Assembly (NCBI GenBank): GCA_934338065.1
Contig: CAKRGX010000026.1
Coordinates: 1-15,671, forward strand
Origin: an uncultured Eubacterium sp.
GTDB lineage: Bacteria > Bacillota > Clostridia > Lachnospirales > Lachnospiraceae
DNA: 15,671 nt
Reading direction: 5' to 3'
The notes under the pieces were generated by a model. That model was not told where the DNA came from, searched no databases, and was given only the letters and a program-made list of their open reading frames with translations. Below, piece after piece: positions 7,702-15,648 of the stretch (the stretch's first letter is position 1; each line of letters opens with the position of its first letter). The translations under genes were made by a program, and so were the position numbers.

Positions 7702-7739
7702 AAAAGAAAACCTTGACAGCGCATTAACTCTGCGCCATC
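7702..7739 (-). terminator. Intercistronic hairpin with T-rich tail (attenuator or processing site)
   Basis: In the 84-base gap between the GG-peptide and the STAS gene, minus-strand RNA can fold GAUGGCGCA (7731-7739) against UGCGCUGUC (7715-7723), 9 pairs including two G-U, around a 7-base loop. The tail UUUUCUUUU lies at 7702-7710. This resembles a leaky Rho-independent terminator and would let the surface protein and peptide be made in excess over the export and switch genes. The T tract starts four bases after the stem and is interrupted by C, so full termination is unlikely. A four-codon mini-frame (ATG at 7736-7738, preceded by GGGGGAG) overlaps the stem. Confidence 0.4.
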
Positions 7740-7764
7740 AAAGCTCCCCCTTTTCTTGCTTTCA

Positions 7765-7914
7765 TTAGATATTATTTTTCGTATCTTCTGAAATATCTGT
7801 TGTTTCCGTTATGATAATCTTGTCTTTCATGGTCCCTCCGGACACCTGAGCCAGATCATCAAGCGACAACTCTTTCTTTTCTTCTTCCTGAAGATTCTTT
7901 GTCTCATCGCTCAT
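7765..7914 (-). CDS. Double-glycine leader peptide, likely secreted unmodified 22-residue core
   Basis: A 49-codon gene follows the giant surface-protein gene by 12 bases. Its AAGGAGGG site (7921-7928) overlaps that gene's stop codon, and the ATG is six bases further on. The first 27 residues are a charged, helical leader ending LSLDDLAQVSGG, a textbook double-glycine signal with hydrophobic residues at the spacing C39 peptidases read (Leu16, Leu18, Leu21, Val24, Gly26-Gly27). The predicted core (28-49) is acidic (net about -2), with five Thr, five Ile, one Ser and no Cys or aromatic residue. That rules out Cys-based cross-links. No modification enzyme is visible in the window. The C39-ABC in the same operon is the natural processing enzyme. 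A bacteriocin, a signalling peptide or an accessory peptide are all possible; an unmodified signal peptide fits the composition best. Confidence 0.85.
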   Translation of the reverse strand: MSDETKNLQEEEKKELSLDDLAQVSGGTMKDKIIITETTDISEDTKNNI

Positions 7915-7926
7915 AAAAATCCCTCC

Positions 7927-10900
7927 TTATCTCTTTTTTATTTTCATGGATTTCTTAAATCCGGTTCTGGCACGCAGCATTTTCTTGTATGCCTTATATT
8001 TCTTCTTTGGCACCCTGATCACTGCATTTTTGTTAATGCCGTAGATTGCCTGTTTACCAACAGTATTTATTTTAGTAGATTGGATTGTAATTGTCTTTAT
8101 CCTTTTTTGTTTATAAAAAGCTTTTGCAGCAATCTTTGTCACCGGATAATGATACCCGTTTTTCTTAATTTCCTTTGGTATCGTAACCGATTTACCGGAT
8201 TTTCCATAATACTTCACCAGGCTCAGTTCTCGTTTTCCCTGTTTCCCCTTTATCACTTTATATTTACATTTGCTCTTTTTGTCCTTAAATATTGTTCCGA
8301 CTTTGAGCAACTTCTTTGGAGCCGGTGTCACAGTTGGTTTTATTGTCGGTGTTTCTGTCGGTGTTTCTGTCGGTGTTGCTGTCGGCTGTGTCGTTGGCTT
8401 CGGAGACGGTGTTACAGCAGCATTTTGTTTTTCTTTTACCACAACGGTTGCATGAACCGGAACCACAGCCTCCGATGGCATCGTCTGGTAACTATCTATT
8501 GCCACAGCATTTCCTCCTAACAGAAGTGTTTCCGTATCTGCAGGTACAATATAACCGTTGACCTCTGCCGTTCCTTTGCCCACAGCAGTCACAGCTCCAC
8601 TCTCACTCACTTTCACAACATCATTATCTGTCTCCTCCCAGACTACCTTAAGACCATTTACATACTCTGGGGTGTTCTGTGCAAATTTGCCATCCACCGT
8701 TAATTCCAGTTTGGCGGTGTCACCTTTTTGGAAATTCGTTATCTCCTCGACTTCTGCCTCCTGATTGGTCAGAGCACATTTTGCACTTACATTTTTCAAA
8801 GATTTGATAAGGCTCATCTGATCTTCGCTTGCCGTCAACTCAACGGTCTGATATACAGGTACAAAGTCCTTCGTATTCACATCCATATAGAAATTCAGCG
8901 AATCCGTCTGAGAACCGTCTTTATTCGTCTCAGAAATGAACTTATCAAAATCAATTTCCGCCTCATATTCGACATCTGCCAGATCAAATGACTGCAATGC
9001 CGGCATATCAATTGTTTTCAATTTAACCTTCGATCCGTCTTTCTTCTCATAACCAAATGTCACCTGATATGGCTTGCTGTCAATCATAGAATTATTTGTC
9101 ACATTGGTCTTAAGCAATACATGATTTCTCTCTGTGATTTCGGACTGAAGCTCCGTAGCACTCAGGAGTGCTTGTGCTTGACCCTTCAGCTCCGTTTTCG
9201 CCAGAACGTTGTCACCCTGTTTTACAACCAGAGTTCCCTCGTAGGTTCCATCCTCATTCAGTGGCGTGATCACATTTACCTCTTGTTTTTCTCCTCCTCG
9301 CAACGACAATTTTGTCTCATCTGAAGTATATTCTGAAACAACATTTCCATCCTTATCCTCTACACAAACAGTCAGCTCTTTTTCCGTTTGCAGACTATCA
9401 TTGCTGATTTGTGCAGAAAGGAACACTGCCTCTTTGTGATCTTCTGTCAGAGTAACATCTTCCTCTGTCACATCAGAGATCGTCAAGTTCTGTGATGGCA
9501 CCATCTGGTAATATACAAGTCTGGATTGCGTTGCATTCGGTTCCCCATTGGCATCTAACATTGTCTGTCCGGCAATCACATCCAGATTACCTTCCTCAGT
9601 TACAATGCAATCAAAGTTATTGATGTACAAATCTTTCTCGTCCGTAAGTTTCACTGCCCGACTGGCATCTCCAGTCATTTCATTCATCCGGACAGCATAT
9701 AACTGGGATTCGATTTTTTGTTCTTTTTCTTCATCTGCAGGTGTCAACTGATTCCATACAATATAGGTATAATCACCTTGCTGCTTAACCTGATATGAAG
9801 TAATGGAGTCCTGTGTAAAGACATCATTCTCTTCGGTATCACCCGCTTGTTTTCGACCCCGGGCTACGGCAACAGCTTCCTCAGGCAGATATCTCTCTGC
9901 CTGGCTGTCATCATCACCCCTAGTCTTATCAATATAGTAATATGTTTGATTATTTGTCGTTGTTTGCTTTTTCAAGCTGTTCATCAGGCATCCTATATTG
10001 ATTCGTTTTACAGCACCATCTTCTAACCAATACAAAAATGTCACTTCCGCTTTTTTTCCATTTTCATCCGGTATCACAGAACGCACAAACCGGATGTCAC
10101 TAATATCAGCGTCCTTACTTGTGATCCGGATTGGATGATGGTATGCTTTCTCCTTTTCATTGTAAATCTGCAAATAAAGATTCTCATCTTTTGTCTCCTG
10201 TGCAGTTCCGCCCTTATCGAGCGCATAAGCATGCAGATTCAAATGATTATAAGCAATGACATCACCATCTTTCGCCACGCTGGTATTGTCTGTAAGCTCC
10301 GTTATTTCTGCAGTTGTTCCCTTTTTCCAGTAACCATCCTCATCAAGTTCCTCTTTTACCGAAATGGATGGCGCCAGATTCAAAAATTCCTGACCATACC
10401 AGTTTGCCTTGTATTCCTCATAAGCAGCATCACTCATACTATCTTTTACGGCATCTGAAAATTCCTCTGACCAGGCATCGTTTTCAAAATCATAATTTCT
10501 TACCGCGATCACCTGATAAGGATTTAACAAATCTCCGACAACTTCACCGTCTGCCTCATTGCTGACACTATACTCACTTTTGTTATAGTAAATTCTAAGA
10601 CTTTCATTGCCGTCTTCGTCTTTGTCGTAAGCCACCTTAGGATCAGTATCTGAAACAGTATCCTCTTTTGTTGTCTTGGTTATTGCCATCGGCTCACCCA
10701 TCGTACCACTTGCCTTATCATAAAAGCAGCCCGTAAGATCATACAAATTCAGATTATCTGACATATTTTTGTCAGCATCCATAGCAGCCGAAGCATCTGA
10801 CCAGACAATGAGATAGCCTTTGCTTCCTGCATCACAGATCACCGGAAGTTCATCGGCTGTTCCATCATCCTCTAACAGCTTAGGTACTGACCAGAAACTT

Positions 10901-13900
10901 CCATCATAAATTGTGTAAAATGCACCGACCTGATCCATTTCTGTGCGATCGCCAACACTATCTAAGAAAACCATCAGATATTTGCCATCGCCCAAATCCC
11001 GCATACTCATCTTTGACTCATCATAAAGTCCTTCTTCCAAAACCTTTTCAGTAAACTGTTTTATTGCTTTTTTCTTCGCAATCCTCTTATTATCGGACTG
11101 AGTTCCTTTCCACCGTTTCTTTTCCGTATACAAATAATCATTGACTTCCTTTTTATCCGTTGGTGCCATAAGAATATCCGCATTATTATACGCTTCATTG
11201 ACTGCTGTCTTCAATGCATTCTTCTGCGCATTTTTATTGTTATAATCATACCTCCAGTCCTGCGTCCAGACCGGTATCTTTACAACACCAACTCCCAGCC
11301 GAACAGTTGGCGAAAGAATAATTGCACCGGAATTTGTCCATCCTTTATCCGTCTGATGAGCAAAGTGATTGTCAAATTCCACTGCCAGTGCTCCACTCAC
11401 ATTGAATACACCCAATAATTTTGCGTCGACACGCCCCTCAATTCTTGCATTCACAGCCAAATCTCCCTGACTTTCAATTTCATCACAACTCAGCAAATCA
11501 AAGGTATCATTTTCTGTTACATAAAAAGGAGTATCCGATGGATTGTAAAAATGCCATTTCACACCGGTTGCATCGCCATCCTGTTTGTCTCCGGTCTTAA
11601 AATCTAACATAAATGTCAAACCAACCGGACCTGCATCAACCTCCCACTCTCTGTGATAATCATATGCAACCGTACCGATCAATACATAGTCATTAAATTT
11701 TAACTTACCCCGCTTATCTCCGCCTCCTGGCTCAACAATGCAGTCCATAATCGCACCAACCTGAATATCTAAATTCCAGCTTTCACTGCCTGCAAAAGAG
11801 AGCGAATCATTTTTCTTCGGTGTAATCCCTACCGTATTGGCCTGCTCTAATTGTTTGATCGTTTCCTGTTCTTTCTTATAAATATCTTCTTCATTGCCAA
11901 ATCCATCACCAAAACCAACACACATAAGCTGATGCAGACCTTTTTCATCACGGTATGTGCCTGCATCATTTGCAAGTGCATCAATAATGAAATCGTATCC
12001 AACTGATATGTTGCCGATTGCTTTTACAAAGGCATTGTCATTTTCTTTTTTAACACCTTTATAATTAAACGCATACATACCATTTAATCTTTCTGCTACA
12101 ATAATTCCCGTCTGGTGCTCAAAATAGCTGGTTCCCTTTTTGTCAATCAATGTAACGGTCATGCCATCTCCGACCGCCAATGATTTTCCATTCGTTCCAC
12201 CGACACTCATCGGATTCAAAATCAATTCTGCCGTATCACCATCAAAACTAACTTCCTGCGTCAGATTGCTCTTCAAATTTCCTTTTTTATCATAAAATTT
12301 GAATTTTGCCTTTGCCGGAACAACACCTGCCTTTCCCTGTGCCTGCACAGTCAGTCGATATTTCGTGTCTTCCAGCATAATGCCGTCGGCATCCTTTTCC
12401 ACAACAATTTTGTTATTATTCATATCGCGGTCTTTACTTACCACGCTGCGTTTCATACTACTGTTTGTAACGCGAAGCTTTTCTGCATTTTCAGCCACAA
12501 TCGTAAAGTCTTTTTTGGTATTTTTCGACAAAGCAACATTAGCTACCATCGACATCGTATCATAGGAAAGAAATGCTCCAACATATTCTCCCTTATTAAA
12601 GTTTGCATCAATATGATAAGATCCATCACTTCCTGTTATTGTCTGATAACCTCCAATATTTAATTTTACACCAACAGCTTCGGTTTTCCTTGTCTCATCC
12701 GTATTGTTCATAAACAACGGTTTTTCACTAATATATACTTTGCCGTCCAAACCAACCTGCGTCTGGTCATCCTGCACGGCAGAGTAATAGTACGATACCG
12801 TTGAGTCTGCATCATATGGAGTATACACAAGTGCATTTCCCAAAACCGTTTTTGGTCTGCCACCACATGTTTCGTCCGGGAAAGTCCATTTCGTTTTGGT
12901 ACTAAATGACAACATATTTCCATTGCCATCCGGTGCTGTGAAATGCTTAAATCCCTCACCTAAGATCACCTTAAACAGGTATTGTGTATTAAGCATCTGA
13001 ATACCATTTTTTAACACACATGGCTCTGCATAGGTACTTGTACCCAGTATTTTGTCCGGTGCACTATACTCAGCTACCGCAACAGCACCCGCATCCTTAT
13101 TCGGTGCCCCCACTTCCGTTGATTCATATTGAAGTGTCATCTTTGGCTCTTTATAAAATACAGTAACTCTTTCATTTGGTTCCCAAATGTTCACCGTTTT
13201 TGTAAAATATAGTTCTTCGTCTCCTCCAGATGGTTGAAACAAATTATTAGAAAGATCAGAAACCGATGTATAAACTACATCCTTTCCTGCTTCTCTTCTC
13301 ACATGTTCCATTTTTACAGAAGATACTTTAATTTTCTGATCAGTTGGACATGTTGCTGTAAATGTCACTTTATCAATTTTTTTACAGTTCAGGACATCCC
13401 CTACTTTGAATCCGTTTTCTCCCCTATCACCAGTGTAGGCAATACTGCTTTTATCTTGTGATTGAAACGATACCGTAGCATCTTCGGCCTTGTATCTTGG
13501 TTTTACAATTACCGTATAATGATTCTGCTTTAATAATGTTTCATTATATGCTCGAATCAAATTAAGCTTACTATACGAAATCGTATCACCATCGGCTGAT
13601 ATGTTTTCAATCTTCTTACCACCCACATAAAAATCATATCCGGAAATCGAAACACCGTGTGTGAGTGTTCCCGGCATGATAGAAATGGTTTCACCTTTCC
13701 GCACCGTTTTGTTATTCCACCCCGCATTTCCTTCCAAAGAAGAAACATCGAATTCTGATGATCGATTTAACGATTTATAATTTTTCCCCGTCAAATTCTG
13801 TTTGGCATCTTCAAGCTTAAGCGTATACCTTGGATAATAATAGGTTGCACATTCCAGACTGTAATCTGCCCTAAAACAAAAACTATCTGTGTTTGCTCTC

Positions 13901-15393
13901 AGCGTCACATTGCCGTTTACTCCTTCCCAAAAACTAATGTCGCGAGTATCTGAATAATATGCCGTCTCAGTCTCACGATCAGTCAAATGATGAATTTTCT
14001 CATTTCCCGCAAGCCACAGTGTACCATTCTTATCACAAAACCTTACATTTTTAAATAAGCCAAAATTATCAGAATATCCATCTAGCATGGTTTCAAATGT
14101 TATTTTCGCAGCCTCACCACTGTACTGTGCATAATTTCTGCCATCATACGTGGATTGGTCTATGTCACTTACATCGACCGTAGCACATAATTTATTATTA
14201 TCAGGCTCAACCACTGTCAGCGCATCATAAGTTACGCCATCCATTTCTAATTGCTTTAAATTACTCTGCTTTGCGAGCTGCTTCTTTGTTCCGATCCATA
14301 CCGTTGTCCGTTCTTGCCCACTTTTTACATTTACTGCTGAACCATCTAATAATACACTGAAATAGGTTCCCTGTTCTGCCTTTTTATCAAGAGAAATCGT
14401 AACCGTTTTTTCCTTCTCACCCGGTGCAAAATTCACTGTTCCTCCATTAACCGGCTCATAATCATCAATTGCATCTGCCGTGCCTGACGCCGTCTGATAT
14501 GTAGCAGCCGCATAATAGCCAAAGCCACTGGTTCTTTTAATTTTTACTGTTGCCTTTTTGGAGTTTTTTGCAGCTGTAATCTCGGATGACTCCATTGCAT
14601 ATGTTACCTTCTCCGATTTCTCATTATCTTTGATCTTGATCTCTTTCTGACCCTGCGTGCCAATCAATCCAACACTGGCATTTCCCAAAATCAAATCTGC
14701 TGTTTCCTCAGATTCCGCAATCTTGTCATCAAGAACACGAACATACACTTTTTTCTTATATTCACCGGCATCAAAATGAACCGTCGTCATCGGTCCCTTT
14801 ACCGAATTGATCAATTCATTCTCTGCTTCGATACTTGCTTCTTTGGCTTTGTATTTTGTATATTCATCACGCCAGTTAACAGTTGTTGCTTCAGATCCTG
14901 TCTGTTTTTCATAGTTCTTTTGCAGGGAGGTTTTCTCTTTTTGAGTCTGTTCTTTTTTGCTGCTTTCTGCTTTTTGTGTTCCCTCTTGCTCTGTTTGGTC
15001 CTGCATGACCTGTTCCGCAGCAGTTTTTGTATCCTTCAGCGGTGCAAGTTTTACTTTATCTGCCCCGTCCTCAACATATACTTCATAATCTTCGCCATAC
15101 TTTGCTGTAATGTCCAGACATTTCAGATCTACCGTTGCTTCTTTCGTTGAATTTCCAAGACGCACCAACAACATTTCTTGATCTTTCTCACCTTCTTTTA
15201 TGGTTACTCCCGATTCACCATAAAAAGCAAAGCCTCCCTCCGGATAATTTTCCCATTGGGAACTAAGTTCCTCTTTCAGGCTTTCTTCCTCTTTCTCTTT
15301 TGCTAAGATAACTGCATCACCAAATGGTGATAACACACTAAAAAGCATGAGAAAGGTTGTAAAAAGCGCAACCCATCGATTTGTTTTTTTCAT
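7927..15393 (-). CDS. Giant Sec-secreted surface protein with Calx-beta, CARDB/Big-like and LRR_5 modules
   Basis: This 2488-residue protein starts with a Sec signal peptide (basic KKTNR, hydrophobic 7-22, likely cut after Ala31). A Calx-beta-like stretch at about 55-260 is interrupted by a Gln/Lys/Glu-rich insert (~130-180). A second Calx-beta-like unit follows at ~260-365, then a carboxypeptidase-regulatory-like unit (~910-950, with SDGSYHID). Further on are a long region with repeated YLMVF/YLIVWSD-type strands suggesting a beta-propeller, two CARDB-like units (~1960-2150), a Big_2-like unit (~2220-2290), a Pro/Thr linker (~2325-2360) and a BspA-like LRR_5 end with a very basic tail. There is no LPXTG sorting signal; attachment may be through the basic C-terminal module. 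AAGGAGG precedes the ATG by 6 bases. As first gene of the operon it may be an adhesin or scaffold; its role is unknown. Domain names other than Calx-beta and LRR_5 are tentative. Confidence 0.93.
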   Translation of the reverse strand: MKKTNRWVALFTTFLMLFSVLSPFGDAVILAKEKEEESLKEELSSQWENYPEGGFAFYGESGVTIKEGEKDQEMLLVRLGNSTKEATVDLKCLDITAKYGEDYEVYVEDGADKVKLAPLKDTKTAAEQVMQDQTEQEGTQKAESSKKEQTQKEKTSLQKNYEKQTGSEATTVNWRDEYTKYKAKEASIEAENELINSVKGPMTTVHFDAGEYKKKVYVRVLDDKIAESEETADLILGNASVGLIGTQGQKEIKIKDNEKSEKVTYAMESSEITAAKNSKKATVKIKRTSGFGYYAAATYQTASGTADAIDDYEPVNGGTVNFAPGEKEKTVTISLDKKAEQGTYFSVLLDGSAVNVKSGQERTTVWIGTKKQLAKQSNLKQLEMDGVTYDALTVVEPDNNKLCATVDVSDIDQSTYDGRNYAQYSGEAAKITFETMLDGYSDNFGLFKNVRFCDKNGTLWLAGNEKIHHLTDRETETAYYSDTRDISFWEGVNGNVTLRANTDSFCFRADYSLECATYYYPRYTLKLEDAKQNLTGKNYKSLNRSSEFDVSSLEGNAGWNNKTVRKGETISIMPGTLTHGVSISGYDFYVGGKKIENISADGDTISYSKLNLIRAYNETLLKQNHYTVIVKPRYKAEDATVSFQSQDKSSIAYTGDRGENGFKVGDVLNCKKIDKVTFTATCPTDQKIKVSSVKMEHVRREAGKDVVYTSVSDLSNNLFQPSGGDEELYFTKTVNIWEPNERVTVFYKEPKMTLQYESTEVGAPNKDAGAVAVAEYSAPDKILGTSTYAEPCVLKNGIQMLNTQYLFKVILGEGFKHFTAPDGNGNMLSFSTKTKWTFPDETCGGRPKTVLGNALVYTPYDADSTVSYYYSAVQDDQTQVGLDGKVYISEKPLFMNNTDETRKTEAVGVKLNIGGYQTITGSDGSYHIDANFNKGEYVGAFLSYDTMSMVANVALSKNTKKDFTIVAENAEKLRVTNSSMKRSVVSKDRDMNNNKIVVEKDADGIMLEDTKYRLTVQAQGKAGVVPAKAKFKFYDKKGNLKSNLTQEVSFDGDTAELILNPMSVGGTNGKSLAVGDGMTVTLIDKKGTSYFEHQTGIIVAERLNGMYAFNYKGVKKENDNAFVKAIGNISVGYDFIIDALANDAGTYRDEKGLHQLMCVGFGDGFGNEEDIYKKEQETIKQLEQANTVGITPKKNDSLSFAGSESWNLDIQVGAIMDCIVEPGGGDKRGKLKFNDYVLIGTVAYDYHREWEVDAGPVGLTFMLDFKTGDKQDGDATGVKWHFYNPSDTPFYVTENDTFDLLSCDEIESQGDLAVNARIEGRVDAKLLGVFNVSGALAVEFDNHFAHQTDKGWTNSGAIILSPTVRLGVGVVKIPVWTQDWRYDYNNKNAQKNALKTAVNEAYNNADILMAPTDKKEVNDYLYTEKKRWKGTQSDNKRIAKKKAIKQFTEKVLEEGLYDESKMSMRDLGDGKYLMVFLDSVGDRTEMDQVGAFYTIYDGSFWSVPKLLEDDGTADELPVICDAGSKGYLIVWSDASAAMDADKNMSDNLNLYDLTGCFYDKASGTMGEPMAITKTTKEDTVSDTDPKVAYDKDEDGNESLRIYYNKSEYSVSNEADGEVVGDLLNPYQVIAVRNYDFENDAWSEEFSDAVKDSMSDAAYEEYKANWYGQEFLNLAPSISVKEELDEDGYWKKGTTAEITELTDNTSVAKDGDVIAYNHLNLHAYALDKGGTAQETKDENLYLQIYNEKEKAYHHPIRITSKDADISDIRFVRSVIPDENGKKAEVTFLYWLEDGAVKRINIGCLMNSLKKQTTTNNQTYYYIDKTRGDDDSQAERYLPEEAVAVARGRKQAGDTEENDVFTQDSITSYQVKQQGDYTYIVWNQLTPADEEKEQKIESQLYAVRMNEMTGDASRAVKLTDEKDLYINNFDCIVTEEGNLDVIAGQTMLDANGEPNATQSRLVYYQMVPSQNLTISDVTEEDVTLTEDHKEAVFLSAQISNDSLQTEKELTVCVEDKDGNVVSEYTSDETKLSLRGGEKQEVNVITPLNEDGTYEGTLVVKQGDNVLAKTELKGQAQALLSATELQSEITERNHVLLKTNVTNNSMIDSKPYQVTFGYEKKDGSKVKLKTIDMPALQSFDLADVEYEAEIDFDKFISETNKDGSQTDSLNFYMDVNTKDFVPVYQTVELTASEDQMSLIKSLKNVSAKCALTNQEAEVEEITNFQKGDTAKLELTVDGKFAQNTPEYVNGLKVVWEETDNDVVKVSESGAVTAVGKGTAEVNGYIVPADTETLLLGGNAVAIDSYQTMPSEAVVPVHATVVVKEKQNAAVTPSPKPTTQPTATPTETPTETPTIKPTVTPAPKKLLKVGTIFKDKKSKCKYKVIKGKQGKRELSLVKYYGKSGKSVTIPKEIKKNGYHYPVTKIAAKAFYKQKRIKTITIQSTKINTVGKQAIYGINKNAVIRVPKKKYKAYKKMLRARTGFKKSMKIKKR
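8344..8391 (-). repeat. 12-bp tandem repeat encoding the Pro/Thr linker
   Basis: Three adjacent 12-bp units (plus-strand TGTCGGTGTTTC, with one change in the third) occupy 8344-8379, and a degenerate fourth follows. On the coding strand they give PTET/PTAT-type repeats in the linker before the C-terminal LRR_5 module. Such units can expand or shrink by slippage, changing linker length without breaking the frame. Confidence 0.85.
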
Positions 15394-15412
15394 GTAATTC
15401 CTCCTTTTTCAT
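15338..15412 (-). other. Possible upstream open reading frame overlapping the surface-protein start
   Basis: An ATG at 15410-15412, with GGAAGGG a few bases upstream, opens 24 codons (MKKEELHEKNKSMGC...) ending at TAG 15338-15340. It is out of frame with the giant protein and spans that gene's own AAGGAGG site and start. If translated, it would compete with or couple to the main start. It may equally be chance. Confidence 0.2.
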
Positions 15413-15475
15413 GGATCCCTTCCACCCTTTTTGTAGTTGTTTCTGCCTATAAGACAAAGTTTCTTTTTCAAAAAA

Positions 15476-15504
15476 ATCTTACCATTTGCTTTAATCAAAA
15501 TCAA
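15476..15504 (-). promoter_or_regulatory. Promoter of the surface protein / GG-peptide / export operon
   Basis: On the minus strand TTGATT (15499-15504) stands 17 bases before TAAGAT (15476-15481), which is preceded by TGG as an extended -10. Each box matches 4 of 6 consensus bases. The expected start near 15469 leaves a leader of about 75 bases before the ATG at 15393. A weak core promoter is what an activator-dependent operon would have. No comparably good promoter was found in the gaps between the downstream genes. Confidence 0.5.
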
Positions 15505-15515
15505 TACTGCTATGC

Positions 15516-15545
15516 TCAATCGTATATTTTTCATTATGAATCGTA
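15516..15545 (-). promoter_or_regulatory. LytTR-like 9-bp direct repeat pair upstream of the operon promoter
   Basis: Minus-strand TACGATTCA (15537-15545) and TACGATTGA (15516-15524) are direct repeats with 8 of 9 bases identical, separated by exactly 12 bases. The repeat period is 21 bp, two helical turns. LytTR response regulators of bacteriocin and quorum circuits (AgrA, PlnC/PlnD) bind 9-bp direct repeats with this 12-13 base gap, for example TACGTTAAT. The proximal copy ends 11 bases upstream of the predicted -35. The spacing fits well; the half-site differs from the plantaricin site in its second part. Confidence 0.45.
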
Positions 15546-15608
15546 TCGTTTTTTATTGCCTTTTAACACAAATTGTATTATCCTTACTGTAAACACTCAA
15601 TTGCAAAC

Positions 15609-15648
15609 CGAGATGCAGTTTTGTAAGTCGAGATGCAACTTTGTAATT
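15609..15648. repeat. Two adjacent 20-bp direct repeats (possible mobile-element end)
   Basis: CGAGATGCAGTTTTGTAAGT (15609-15628) is followed at once by CGAGATGCAACTTTGTAATT (15629-15648); 17 of 20 bases agree. Partial echoes flank them: TTGCAAAC just before, and TTTGTAAGT at 15662-15670. Adjacent ~20-bp repeats at a gene boundary are seen at the ends of IS21-type elements and in multi-site operators. No transposase is visible, as the window ends 23 bases later. Confidence 0.6.

Noticed and set aside
8270..8455. Plus-strand frames with VGVSVGV-type repeats
   Set aside because: They are the antisense reading of the Pro/Thr linker repeat of the surface protein; there is no start signal and the repetition is explained by the coding strand.
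14776..15150. A Phe/Cys-rich plus-strand frame that looks membrane-like
   Set aside because: It is antisense to the Lys/Glu/Gln-rich stretch of the surface protein; antisense of AAA, GAA and CAG codons naturally yields Phe, Leu and Cys.
465..15393. Search for lanthipeptide, radical SAM, YcaO, nitrile hydratase-like or other modification enzymes expected with NHLM exporters
   Set aside because: None of the long frames shows such motifs. The only non-transport genes are the partner-switch pair and the surface protein, so a modified peptide class is not supported from this window.
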